From positions 62,001 through 126,000 of the forward strand of contig CAJMLV010000001.1 in the NCBI GenBank assembly GCA_905214345.1: a stretch of DNA of 64,000 bases, in the 5' to 3' direction. Both the position numbers and the translations under genes were made by a program. The stretch's first letter is position 1. Each line of letters opens with the position of its first letter. The DNA is from an uncultured bacterium. GTDB taxonomy: Bacteria > Bacillota > Clostridia > Oscillospirales > Ruminococcaceae. Positions 42,722 to 51,069 of this stretch are shown piece after piece. The notes beneath the pieces were generated by a model. That model ran no database searches. It saw only the letters and a list, made by a program, of their open reading frames with translations, and had not been told where the DNA came from.

Positions 42722-43147
42722 ATGAAATTTAAGTCGAAAGATATTGTGCTTGTGCTGGTTGGTCTGCTGTTGGCAGTGGTGGGGGTGGTGCTGTTGCGGT
42801 GGATGCCGGATGCCTGGAGCAGCCCGTTGCCCTACGTTTGCCTGGGGGTAGGAGCCGGTGCTTTTGGACAGGGGAGTGGGGCGCTTCTGAAACGGCGGGC
42901 TTTGAAGGGAGACCCTTCTTTGGAAAAGAGGCTGGAAATAGAAGCCGGAGATGAGCGAAACGTAGCACTGGCCAACCGAGCCAAGGCCCGCGCGTTCGAT
43001 TGTATGCTGTATATTTTTGGAGCACTGATGCTGGTATATGGTCTGATGGGAGCGGATCTGGTTTTCCTTCTCCTTCTGGTGGGAGCATATCTGCTGGTAG
43101 TGGGGATCAGTGTGTACTACTACGTTCGGTTTGACAAGGAAATGTAA
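42722..43147 (+). CDS. Membrane protein cotranscribed with the XRE regulator
   Basis: A 141-residue protein with four hydrophobic helices (VLVLVGLLLAVVGVVLL, PYVCLGVGAGAFGQGSG, MLYIFGALMLVYGLMG, LVFLLLLVGAYLLVVGI) and a cytoplasmic acidic segment between helices two and three (EKRLEIEAGDERNVALANRA). Proteins of this layout, with the motif EKRxxIExxDERNxxI, commonly follow small XRE regulators in Firmicutes; their function is unknown. AAAGGAGG is seven bases before the ATG. No terminator is evident before the next promoter. Confidence 0.75.
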   Translation: MKFKSKDIVLVLVGLLLAVVGVVLLRWMPDAWSSPLPYVCLGVGAGAFGQGSGALLKRRALKGDPSLEKRLEIEAGDERNVALANRAKARAFDCMLYIFGALMLVYGLMGADLVFLLLLVGAYLLVVGISVYYYVRFDKEM

Positions 43148-43181
43148 CTAAACTTTTACGGATGTATCGTTGAAAACTGCC

Positions 43182-43210
43182 TTGAATGACGGTTCTGTCC
43201 ATGCTACTAT
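43182..43210 (+). promoter_or_regulatory. Promoter of the acidic lipoprotein gene
   Basis: TTGAAT, 17 bases, TACTAT. Confidence 0.75.
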
Positions 43211-43297
43211 AAAAACAGAAAAACTTTTCCCCGGGACATGCGCGGGGGAAGGGAAGAACGCCCCCTGTCAGCAGGGCCGATAAAGGAGAGAACCGAT

Positions 43298-43705
43298 ATG
43301 AAACGTTGTGCCGTTACCCGTCTGCTTACCCTTCTGATTGCTGCCTGCCTGGCGCTGTCCCTGTTCGGCTGTGCCCCCAAGACGGATGAATCCCAGCCTG
43401 CCTCGGAACCGGCCCCTACAACCCAGACGCCGGAAGATTCCAAAGACGATGCCGCTGAGGAACCTGCGGCTGCGTCTGAATCCCAGCCCGCTGCGGATGA
43501 GGAGAAAGCCGAGCCCACCGAAGAAGAAAAGCAGGCCATGACCGAGCAGGTGGAAGAACAGCTGGAAGTGATCCAGGAACAGGCCGCGCAGCTGGAAGAG
43601 AGCGACGCGGCGGAAGGACATCCCGAAGCACAGGAGGCACTGAACAAGGCCGCCGATGAACTGGATGCCTACCTGCAGGAAGAGCTGGAAGGCAGCAGCA
43701 ACTGA
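43298..43705 (+). CDS. Small acidic lipoprotein
   Basis: A 135-residue secreted lipoprotein with a lipobox LFGC (lipidated Cys25). The mature protein is extremely rich in Glu, Ala, Gln, Ser and Pro: a disordered linker (residues 28-75) leads to a coiled-coil-like helix (MTEQVEEQLEVIQEQAAQLE). No enzymatic domain is visible. Related small lipoproteins of unknown function occur in clostridia. GGAG at nine bases fixes the start at 43298, although the frame is open to 43238. It has its own promoter and terminator, so it is a single-gene unit. Confidence 0.75.
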   Translation: MKRCAVTRLLTLLIAACLALSLFGCAPKTDESQPASEPAPTTQTPEDSKDDAAEEPAAASESQPAADEEKAEPTEEEKQAMTEQVEEQLEVIQEQAAQLEESDAAEGHPEAQEALNKAADELDAYLQEELEGSSN

Positions 43706-43735
43706 CCTGTCCAGCCCGCTGCTTAAACAATAAAT

Positions 43736-43769
43736 ACCGCCGGAGCCATGTGCCCCGGCGGTTGTTTTT
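43736..43769 (+). terminator. Terminator of the acidic lipoprotein gene
   Basis: ACCGCCGG / CCGGCGGT with an 11-base loop, then TGTTTTTG. Confidence 0.85.
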
Positions 43770-43772
43770 GTC

Positions 43773-43802
43773 TTGCAATACAACTATTGGTTGTGATATA
43801 AT
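43773..43802 (+). promoter_or_regulatory. Promoter 1 of the topoisomerase IV operon with internal dyad
   Basis: TTGCAA, 18 bases, TATAAT. The spacer contains ACAAC-TATTG-GTTGT, a dyad that could be a repressor or supercoiling-sensitive site. Confidence 0.75.
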
Positions 43803-43813
43803 GAAGGCGTCAT

Positions 43814-43843
43814 TTGACAAACCCTTCCATTTCGTGGTTAAAT
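43814..43843 (+). promoter_or_regulatory. Promoter 2 of the topoisomerase IV operon
   Basis: TTGACA, 18 bases, TTAAAT, 59 bases before the start codon. The -10 is weaker than that of promoter 1. Confidence 0.5.
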
Positions 43844-43902
43844 AATAAATACGCGCCAAACGCGCATGATCTCGTCACAACGCAATTTCAGGGGGAAGCC
43901 GC

Positions 43903-45879
43903 ATGGCAAAAAAACAGGTTTACGGCAACGAAAGCATCAAAAGTCTGAAAGGCGCCGACCGCGTCCGCAAGCGTCCCGCCGTTATTTTCGGTTCCGACGG
44001 TGTGGAGGGCTGCGCCCATTCCATCTTTGAGATCGTCTCCAACTCCATCGACGAAGCCCGGGACGGCTACGGCGACAAGATCAACGTCACCCTCTACCCG
44101 GACCACAGCGTGGAGGTCGAGGACTTCGGCCGCGGCATTCCGGTGGATTACAACAAGGCCGAACAGCGCTGGAACTGGGACCTGGTTTTCTGCGAACTCT
44201 ACGCCGGCGGCAAGTACGGCGAGGGCGGCGGCACCTATGATTTCTCCCTGGGCCTCAACGGCCTGGGTCTGTGCGCCACCCAGTACGCCAGCGCCTGGAT
44301 GACTGCCGATATCTACCGCGATGGTTTCCACTATCATCTGGACTTCAAAAAAGGCGAGAACGTGGGCGGCCTGAAAAAGGAGCCCTTCAGCGGCCGCCGC
44401 ACCGGTTCCGTCATCCGCTGGATGCCTGATACCGATGTTTTCACCGACATTGCCGTTTCTCCCGAGACCTTCCGGGATATGCTCAAGCGGCAGGCCGTGG
44501 TCAACGCCGGAGTGACCCTGGTGTTCAACGACCGTTCGGGGGAACGGGCGGAGAAGATCTCCTACTATTATGAAAACGGCATTGTGGACCATGCCGCCGA
44601 ACTGGCAGGGGACAAGGCCCTGACCCCGGTGCATGCCTGCGCCGGTTCCGCCGTCGGCCGTGACCGCGAGGACCAGCCCGAGTACCAGGTCAAAATGAAC
44701 GTGGCCTTCTGCTTCTCCAACCAGACCCAGGCCCTGGAATACTACCATAACTCCAGCTGGCTGGAACACGGCGGCAGCCCTGACCGTGCGGTGCGCCTGG
44801 CTTTTGTCAACCAGATCAACGCCTGGCTGAAGAACAAGGGCCTGTATAAAAAGAACGAGAGCGCCATCACCTTTGCCGACGTGCAGGACTGCCTGATCCT
44901 GGTTTCCTCCAGCTTCTCCACCCGCACCAGCTACGAGAACCAGACCAAGAAGGCCATCACCAACAAGTTTGTGGCCCAGGCCATGACCGACTTCCTCAAA
45001 CATCAGCTGGAAGTCTATTTCATCGAAAACCCCGACGAAGCCGAAAAAGCCTGCAAGCAGGTCCTCATCAACAAGCAGAGCCGGGAACATGCCGAAAAGG
45101 CCCGCATCTCCATCAAGAAGAACATCACCCAGCAGATGGACATCGCCAACCGGGTGCAGAAGTTTGTGGACTGCCGCACCAAGGACGCTTCCCGCCGGGA
45201 ACTGTACATCGTGGAGGGCGATTCCGCTATGGGCGCGGTCAAGCAGAGCCGCGACTCCGAATTCCAGGCCATCATGCCCATCCGCGGCAAGATCCTGAAC
45301 TGCCTGAAAGCCGATTACTCCCGCATCTTCAAGTCGGAGATCATCACCGACCTGATCCGGGTCATGGGCTGCGGTGTGGAGCTGGGCGGGTCCCACAACA
45401 AGGACCTGGCCACCTTCAACCTGGACAATCTGCGCTTCAACAAGATCGTCATCTGTACCGACGCCGACGTGGACGGCTACCAGATCCGCACCCTGGTGCT
45501 GACCATGCTCTACCGTCTGACCCCCACCCTCATCAACGAAGGCTACGTCTATATCGCCGAAAGCCCGCTGTATGAGATCAACACCAAGGCAAAGACCTAC
45601 TTTGCCTACACCGAGCCGGAAAAGGCGGACATCCTGCGCCGCATCGAAGGCCAGAAATACACCATTCAGCGCTCCAAAGGTCTGGGTGAAAACGACCCCG
45701 AAATGATGTGGCTGACCACCATGAGCCCGGAGAGCCGCCGCCTGATCAAGGTGCTGCCCACCGACGCCCAGCAGACCGCCGAAGTGTTCGACCTGCTTCT
45801 GGGGGATAACCTCCAGGGCCGCAAGGACCATATTGCGGAGCACGGCGCCGAGTATCTGGATGATCTGGATGTGTCCTGA
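43903..45879 (+). CDS. parE: DNA topoisomerase IV subunit B (ParE-type)
   Basis: A 658-residue type IIA topoisomerase ATPase subunit. GHKL ATPase: EIVSNSIDEARDGYGD, DFGRGIPVD, and the ATP lid GGKYGEGGGTYDFSLGLNGL. TOPRIM: ELYIVEGDSAMGAVKQSRD, MPIRGKILN and the metal site CTDADVDGYQIRTL. The C-terminal SKGLGENDPEMMW segment is typical. It is distinct in style from the usual clostridial GyrB and has only the short insertions of the ParE group. With the following gene, 14 bases on, it makes the decatenating enzyme needed to separate daughter chromosomes. GGGGGAAG lies five bases before the ATG. Confidence 0.93.
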   Translation: MAKKQVYGNESIKSLKGADRVRKRPAVIFGSDGVEGCAHSIFEIVSNSIDEARDGYGDKINVTLYPDHSVEVEDFGRGIPVDYNKAEQRWNWDLVFCELYAGGKYGEGGGTYDFSLGLNGLGLCATQYASAWMTADIYRDGFHYHLDFKKGENVGGLKKEPFSGRRTGSVIRWMPDTDVFTDIAVSPETFRDMLKRQAVVNAGVTLVFNDRSGERAEKISYYYENGIVDHAAELAGDKALTPVHACAGSAVGRDREDQPEYQVKMNVAFCFSNQTQALEYYHNSSWLEHGGSPDRAVRLAFVNQINAWLKNKGLYKKNESAITFADVQDCLILVSSSFSTRTSYENQTKKAITNKFVAQAMTDFLKHQLEVYFIENPDEAEKACKQVLINKQSREHAEKARISIKKNITQQMDIANRVQKFVDCRTKDASRRELYIVEGDSAMGAVKQSRDSEFQAIMPIRGKILNCLKADYSRIFKSEIITDLIRVMGCGVELGGSHNKDLATFNLDNLRFNKIVICTDADVDGYQIRTLVLTMLYRLTPTLINEGYVYIAESPLYEINTKAKTYFAYTEPEKADILRRIEGQKYTIQRSKGLGENDPEMMWLTTMSPESRRLIKVLPTDAQQTAEVFDLLLGDNLQGRKDHIAEHGAEYLDDLDVS

Positions 45880-45893
45880 CAAGGGGAGGAACC

Positions 45894-48149
45894 ATGGCAA
45901 AGAAACGTGAAAAGAAACAGGCGCCTGCCCGCCCCCAGCTGGGCGATAACGTCGAGATTCTCTCGGCGGGCGAGGTGATCGAAAGCCCGATCACTCAGAC
46001 GCTGGAAACCAACTATATGCCTTACGCGATGAGCGTCATCGTTTCCCGCGCCTTGCCGGAGATCGACGGCTTCAAGCCCGCCCACCGCAAACTGCTGTAC
46101 ACCATGTACGGCATGGGCCTGCTCAAAGGGGCCCGCACCAAGAGCGCCAACATCGTGGGCAGTACCATGCACCTGAACCCCCACGGTGACGCCGCAATCT
46201 ACGACACCATGGTGCGTATGGGCCGTTCCAACGAAAGCCTGCTGGTACCTTTCGTGGACTCCAAGGGTAACTTCGGTAAAGCGTACAGCCGTGATATGGC
46301 CTACGCCGCCGCCCGTTACACCGAAGCCAAGCTGGAACCGGTGTGCGAGGAACTGTTCCGGGACATCGACAAGGACACCGTGGACTTTGTGCCCAACTAC
46401 GACGGCACCACCACCGAACCCACCCTGCTGCCGGTGACGTTCCCCACCATCCTGGCCAACAACACCCTGGGCATCGCTGTCGGCATGGCGTCCAACATCT
46501 GCTCCTTCAACCTGACCGAGCTGTGCAACGCCACCATCGCCCTGATGAAGGACGAAAATGCCGACCTGATGCAGCTTCTGCCTGCCCCCGACTTTGTGGG
46601 CGGCGGCAGCATCCTGTATGATGCTGCCGAAATGCGCAACGTGCTGGAAAACGGCCGGGGCAGCATCCGCGTCCGGGCTGTGTGGGCCTACGACAAGGAA
46701 AACAACTGCATCGACATCACCCGCATCCCGCCTACCACCACGGTGGAAGCCATCATGGACAAGATTACCGAGCTGGTCAAGGCAGGCAAGATCCGGGAAA
46801 TCAACGATATGCGTGACGAGACCGACCTCAACGGTCTCAAGCTCACCATCGACCTCAAGCGCGGCCAGGACCCGGACAAACTCATGGCCCGGCTGTTCAA
46901 GGCCACCCCGCTGGAAGATTCCTTCGCCTGCAACTTCAACCTGCTCATCGGCGGCCAGCCCCGTGTGCTGGGCGTGCGGGAGATCCTGCTGGAATGGGCG
47001 GCTTTCCGCGCCGAGTGTGTCCGCCGCCGCACCTATTACGACCTGCAGGGCAAGCAGAAGCGTCTGCACCTGCTGCGCGGCCTTTCCGCCATCCTGCTGG
47101 ACATTGACAAGGCCATCCGCATCGTGCGGGAAACCGCTGAGGAGAGCGAGGTCGTCCCTAACCTGATGATCGGCTTCGGCATCGACGAGGTCCAGGCCGA
47201 GTATGTGGCCGAAATCAAGCTGCGCCATCTCAACCGGGAATACATCCTCAAACGTACCGAGGAGATCGAGGAGCTGGAAGAAGCCATCGCCGACCTGGAG
47301 GACATCCTCAAGCGTCCTGCCCGCATCAACAAGATCATCATGAACGAGCTGTCCGAGGCAGCCAAGAAATACGGCAAGCCTCGCCGGTGCGAGATCCTCT
47401 ACGACCTGCCTGAAGAATCCGCCGAGGATGTGCAGGAAGAGATCCCCGATTACCCCGTACATCTCTTCTTCACTCGGGAAGGCTACTTCAAGAAGATCAC
47501 CCCCCAGAGTCTGCGCATGTCCGGGGAACAGAAGCTCAAGGACGGCGACGAGGTGGCCTTCACCTGCGAATCCACCAACAGCGCCGAGCTGCTCTTCTTC
47601 ACCAACCACGCCCAGGTCTACAAGACCCGCGCCGCGGACTTCTCCGACTCCAAAGCCAGCGTGCTGGGTGATTATGTGGCTTCCACTCTCGGTATGGACG
47701 ATGGGGAAGTGCCCATCTTCATGACGGTCACCACCGATTACAGCGGCCACATGTTCTTCTTCTTCCAGAACGGCAAGTGCGCCAAGGTGCCCCTGACCAG
47801 CTACCAGACCAAGCAGAACCGCCGCAAGCTTCTCAAGGCGTACAGCGACAAGGCAGAACTGGCCGCCATCCTTCACCTCACCGAGGAGCAGGAACTGGCT
47901 ATCTTCGTCAATGCCGGGCCCGCCACCACCCGGCTGCTGCTGGCGGGCAGCGCCCTCATCCCCGAAAAGACCACCCGCGATACCGCCGGTGTCAATGTGG
48001 TCAACCTGAAAAAGAACGCCCGCATCCAGCGGGTGCGTCCCGCCGCCGGGCTGGAACTCAACGATCCCCACCGGTATCGCGTGCGCACCTTGCCTGCCGC
48101 CGGTGCCCTGCTCAAGGAAACCGACAGCGTGGAGCAGATGACCCTGTAA
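45894..48149 (+). CDS. parC: DNA topoisomerase IV subunit A (ParC-type)
   Basis: A 751-residue subunit with a basic lead (MAKKREKKQAPARPQ), the winged-helix breakage-reunion domain and a C-terminal beta-pinwheel. The catalytic tyrosine is Y142 in ARYTEAKLEPV. The quinolone-determining stretch is NPHGDAAIYDTMVRM, where the position matching E. coli GyrA Ser83 is Ala100 and the acidic one is Asp104. A long coiled coil (TEEIEELEEAIADLEDILKR) follows. The pinwheel contains the GyrA-box region without a clear Q-R-R-G-G-K-G, fitting ParC rather than GyrA. It overlaps no gene and lies 14 bases after parE. Confidence 0.93.
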   Translation: MAKKREKKQAPARPQLGDNVEILSAGEVIESPITQTLETNYMPYAMSVIVSRALPEIDGFKPAHRKLLYTMYGMGLLKGARTKSANIVGSTMHLNPHGDAAIYDTMVRMGRSNESLLVPFVDSKGNFGKAYSRDMAYAAARYTEAKLEPVCEELFRDIDKDTVDFVPNYDGTTTEPTLLPVTFPTILANNTLGIAVGMASNICSFNLTELCNATIALMKDENADLMQLLPAPDFVGGGSILYDAAEMRNVLENGRGSIRVRAVWAYDKENNCIDITRIPPTTTVEAIMDKITELVKAGKIREINDMRDETDLNGLKLTIDLKRGQDPDKLMARLFKATPLEDSFACNFNLLIGGQPRVLGVREILLEWAAFRAECVRRRTYYDLQGKQKRLHLLRGLSAILLDIDKAIRIVRETAEESEVVPNLMIGFGIDEVQAEYVAEIKLRHLNREYILKRTEEIEELEEAIADLEDILKRPARINKIIMNELSEAAKKYGKPRRCEILYDLPEESAEDVQEEIPDYPVHLFFTREGYFKKITPQSLRMSGEQKLKDGDEVAFTCESTNSAELLFFTNHAQVYKTRAADFSDSKASVLGDYVASTLGMDDGEVPIFMTVTTDYSGHMFFFFQNGKCAKVPLTSYQTKQNRRKLLKAYSDKAELAAILHLTEEQELAIFVNAGPATTRLLLAGSALIPEKTTRDTAGVNVVNLKKNARIQRVRPAAGLELNDPHRYRVRTLPAAGALLKETDSVEQMTL

Positions 48150-48191
48150 GGGAAAAAGCCTGTTTTTGCAGAAACCACGCCAAAATTTAAC

Positions 48192-48220
48192 TTGCAATTC
48201 ATAGCGGGGTGTGGTATAGT
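48192..48220 (+). promoter_or_regulatory. Promoter of secG
   Basis: TTGCAA, 17 bases, TATAGT, about 27 bases before the secG start region. Confidence 0.88.
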
Positions 48221-48254
48221 ATATCCTGCATGAGACTTTGAAGGAGTGCTACAA

Positions 48255-48500
48255 ATGGGAATCTATGAAATCGTGTTCGGCGTGATCCTGATCATTGCCT
48301 GCCTGCTGATCATTGTGTTCACCCTGGCCCAGGAGCAGAAGGGCCGCGGCCTGTCCAGCGCCATCATGGGCGACAACAGCTTTATGGCTGCCGGCCGTGA
48401 GCGCGGTCTGGATGCCAAGCTGGCCAAGTTCACCAAGATCCTGGGCGCTGTGTTCCTGATCGCTGCGCTGGTTGTCAGCGTTGTGAGTGCCCGCCTGTAA
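48255..48500 (+). CDS. secG: Preprotein translocase subunit SecG
   Basis: An 81-residue accessory subunit of the SecYEG protein-export channel. Two membrane helices (IVFGVILIIACLLIIVFTLA and ILGAVFLIAALVVSVVSARL) flank a cytoplasmic loop containing the SecG hallmark QEQKGRGLSSAIMGDNSF. AAGGAG at about nine bases gives the start at 48255; three upstream codons are open but unsupported. The gene has a strong promoter and is followed by a terminator before rnr, with which it is usually paired in Firmicutes. smpB, the frequent third member, is absent here. Confidence 0.95.
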   Translation: MGIYEIVFGVILIIACLLIIVFTLAQEQKGRGLSSAIMGDNSFMAAGRERGLDAKLAKFTKILGAVFLIAALVVSVVSARL

Positions 48501-48511
48501 TCCATTTGACG

Positions 48512-48546
48512 AAAAACGGCCCGCCGAACCATGCGGGCCGTTTTTT
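48512..48546 (+). terminator. Terminator after secG
   Basis: AAAACGGCCCGC / GCGGGCCGTTTT with an eight-base loop and a T run. Confidence 0.93.
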
Positions 48547-48598
48547 ATGGGAAAAAGTATAACGTATAAGGTTTTGCGGGCACGGCCCGCAGGGAAGG

Positions 48599-48618
48599 GC
48601 CCCGCCGGCCGGCGGGGC
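48599..48618 (+). promoter_or_regulatory. GC-rich hairpin in the rnr leader
   Basis: GCCCCGCC-GGCC-GGCGGGGC, an eight-base perfect stem just ahead of the GGGAGG ribosome site. Possibly a site where RNase R or another nuclease acts on its own mRNA; that is speculation. Confidence 0.5.
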
Positions 48619-48643
48619 GACGTCAGGGAGGAGTAAATACCAG

Positions 48644-50764
48644 ATGACACCATTGCAGAAAAACATTCTCAACGCCGTCAAGCGGCGTCCTCACACGCTG
48701 CGGGAACTGCAGAACAACCTGCAGGTGGACAACACCCGCCTGCGCAGCACCGTGTCCGGCATGGTGGCCACCGGCCTGCTGACCGTGCGTGACGGCCAGT
48801 ATGCCCCCGGTCTTGCCACCATCGAAAACGAAGCCGCCCCCGCAGGCATCCCCTGCACCCTGGTCAAGCTGGCAGCCCGCTTCGGCTTTGCCGCCCGGGA
48901 CGACGGCACCGGCGACATCTTCATTCCCGGCCGGGCGCTGCACGGCGCCATGCCTCACGACAAGATCCTGGTCAAGCTGTTTGAGCGCCCCCGTGTGGAG
49001 GGCAGCGCCGAAGGCGAAGTCCTTGAGGTGACCCAGCCCCACAACAGCTTTGCAGGCACCGTCACCATGACTGATGACGGTCGCATGGCGGTGGAACCCG
49101 ACGGCTGCCGGGATGTGCGTATCATTCTGGACAAGGGCCAGCTGAACGGCGCCCAGCTGGGGGATAAGGTGGGCGCTGTGCTCACCGGCCGCGGCGGTCG
49201 TCACATGGACCATCGTGCCGCCGTCACCGAGCGCTTCGGTTCCTCCGACTACGCCAGTGAGTGCGCCAAGGCCATCCTCTACGGTCGGGATGTGCGCCAG
49301 GAATTCCCCGATGAGGTCCTGCAGGAGGCATCCGCCTACGACAACGCCCAGATCGACCCCGCCGAAGCCGCCCGCCGCATGGACCTGCGCGGCCTGCCCA
49401 TCTTCACCATCGACAGCGCCGAGACCAAGGACATTGACGACGCCATCAGCTTGATGCGCCTGCAGACCGGCGGCTATGAACTGGGGGTCCATATCGCCGA
49501 TGTCAGCCACTATGTCCGCCCGGATACCGCTCTGGACAAGGAAGCTTTTGAGCGTGCCACCAGCATCTATTACGCCGACAAGGTCATCCCCATGCTGCCC
49601 CAGCAGCTCTCCAACGGCATCTGCAGCCTGAACGAAGGGGAAGACCGCCTGGCTTTCTCCTGCCTGATGCGCCTGGACGAGAAGGGCAACATCCACGGCT
49701 ACCAGTTCGTCAAGACGGTGATCCGCAGCCGGGTCAAGGGCGTGTACAAGGAGATCAACGCCCTGCTGGACGGCACCGCCGGCCAGGAACTGCAGGATAA
49801 GTACAGCGAAGTGCTGGCTCAGCTGCCTTTGATGAATGAGCTGTATGAGAAGCGCCTGGCCCTGCGCCGGGAACGGGGCGCCATGGAGATCGAATCCGAT
49901 GAAGCCAAGCTGGTCATGGATGAGAACGGCCGCTGTGTGGACATCGTCAAGCGCAGCCGCGGTGTGTCCGAGTGCATGATCGAGGAGTTCATGCTGCTGG
50001 CCAACCAATGCGCCGCCAACGCCGGCCGTACCCACCGGGTGCCCTTCGTCTACCGTGTGCATGAAGCCCCCGACGCCGAGAAGATGGAGAAGCTGCGTGC
50101 AACCCTGAAAGCCTGCGGCCTGCATCCCGTGTTCAAGGGCGAGATTCCCACTCAGCTGGAACTCTCCGCCCTGCTGGACGAAGCCCGGGACACCCCCGTG
50201 CGCATCCCGGTGCATACGGGTGTTTTGCGCAGCATGCAGAAAGCCCGTTACAGCCCCGAACCTCTGGGTCACTACGGCCTGGTGCTGAAAGATTACGCCC
50301 ACTTTACCAGCCCCATCCGCCGGTATCCCGACCTGGCCATCCATCGCATCCTCACCGATATGCTGGTGGGTGCGCCCCATGAACGGCTGGTCAAGAACTA
50401 CACCGACTTTGCGGCCCGTTCCAGTGAGCAGTCCAGCCAGAAGGAAACCGCCGCCGTGCGCATCGAGCGCGACGTGGAAGACCTGTACAAGGCCGAGTAT
50501 ATGCACAGCCATCTGGGCGAAGTGTACACCGGTACTGTCTCCGGTATCACCGCCCGCGGCGTCTTTGTGGCCCTGGACAACACGGTGGAAGGCTTTGTGC
50601 CCGCCGCCCAGCTCTGCAAGGGCGAAGCCGCCGTTACCGAGGGTGTCAGCATGACCGATCCTCTCACCGGCCGCACCTGGATGATGGGTACCCCCATTCA
50701 GGTCAAAGTGGCCGGCGCCGATGTGGCTCTGGGCCGTATCGACTTCGAATTCATGCCCCAGTAA
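48644..50764 (+). CDS. rnr: Ribonuclease R
   Basis: A 706-residue processive 3'-5' exoribonuclease. It has an N-terminal winged helix (about 1-55, ILNAVKRRPHTLRELQNNLQ), cold-shock domains, the RNB catalytic domain with DSAETKDIDDAISL (metal-binding aspartates) and GVHIADVSHYV, the YAHFTSPIRRYPDL motif, and a C-terminal S1 domain (GEVYTGTVSGITARGVFVAL). It clears structured and defective RNA, and with SmpB-tmRNA degrades stalled messages. GGAGGAG lies about ten bases upstream. It follows secG across a terminator and a leader with a stable hairpin. Confidence 0.95.
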   Translation: MTPLQKNILNAVKRRPHTLRELQNNLQVDNTRLRSTVSGMVATGLLTVRDGQYAPGLATIENEAAPAGIPCTLVKLAARFGFAARDDGTGDIFIPGRALHGAMPHDKILVKLFERPRVEGSAEGEVLEVTQPHNSFAGTVTMTDDGRMAVEPDGCRDVRIILDKGQLNGAQLGDKVGAVLTGRGGRHMDHRAAVTERFGSSDYASECAKAILYGRDVRQEFPDEVLQEASAYDNAQIDPAEAARRMDLRGLPIFTIDSAETKDIDDAISLMRLQTGGYELGVHIADVSHYVRPDTALDKEAFERATSIYYADKVIPMLPQQLSNGICSLNEGEDRLAFSCLMRLDEKGNIHGYQFVKTVIRSRVKGVYKEINALLDGTAGQELQDKYSEVLAQLPLMNELYEKRLALRRERGAMEIESDEAKLVMDENGRCVDIVKRSRGVSECMIEEFMLLANQCAANAGRTHRVPFVYRVHEAPDAEKMEKLRATLKACGLHPVFKGEIPTQLELSALLDEARDTPVRIPVHTGVLRSMQKARYSPEPLGHYGLVLKDYAHFTSPIRRYPDLAIHRILTDMLVGAPHERLVKNYTDFAARSSEQSSQKETAAVRIERDVEDLYKAEYMHSHLGEVYTGTVSGITARGVFVALDNTVEGFVPAAQLCKGEAAVTEGVSMTDPLTGRTWMMGTPIQVKVAGADVALGRIDFEFMPQ

Positions 50765-50779
50765 AATCAGAAAAAGCAA

Positions 50780-50819
50780 GCGCCGCTTTCCCGGTAAGAA
50801 GGGAAGGCGGCGCCTTTTT
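50780..50819 (+). terminator. Terminator of rnr
   Basis: GCGCCGCTTTCCC / GGGAAGGCGGCGC, eight-base loop, then CTTTTT. A second hairpin CCCGTCC/GGACGGG follows at 50823-50840. Confidence 0.92.
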
Positions 50820-50853
50820 CTGCCCGTCCGTAAGGACGGGGAAAAGTATAAAC

Positions 50854-50885
50854 AAAAAAACCTTCCGGAAGTTCCGGAAGGTTTT
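50854..50885 (-). terminator. Terminator of tRNA-Ser
   Basis: Minus strand AAAACCTTCCGGAA / TTCCGGAAGGTTTT-type stem followed by TTTTTTTG, two bases after the tRNA. Confidence 0.9.
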
Positions 50886-50886
50886 C

Positions 50887-50978
50887 TGGCGGAAAGAGAG
50901 GGATTCGAACCCTCGAGGGCTTTCAGGGCCCTACACGATTTCCAGTCGTGCGCCTTAGACCAGCTCAGCCATCTTTCC
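50887..50978 (-). tRNA. tRNA-Ser (anticodon GGA)
   Basis: A 92-base class II tRNA including encoded CCA. The acceptor starts GGAAAGA and ends TCTTTCC-G-CCA. The anticodon loop CTGGAAA gives GGA, reading TCC and TCT. A long variable arm GGGCCCTGAAAGCCC marks it as serine-type. Confidence 0.96.
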
Positions 50979-51011
50979 ATAGCAGCTCGACAGCGCCGAA
51001 CTGCAAGAGTT

Positions 51012-51040
51012 ATTATAGCAAGGAAAAGGATACCTGTCAA
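51012..51040 (-). promoter_or_regulatory. Promoter of tRNA-Ser
   Basis: Minus strand TTGACA, 17 bases, TATAAT: consensus at both hexamers. Confidence 0.95.
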
Positions 51041-51069
51041 GAGTTTTTTTGACTTTTTCCGAACTTTTT

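Noticed and set aside
45666..48197. An 843-codon frame antisense to parC
   Set aside because: Compositional shadow; sense strand has complete topoisomerase motifs.
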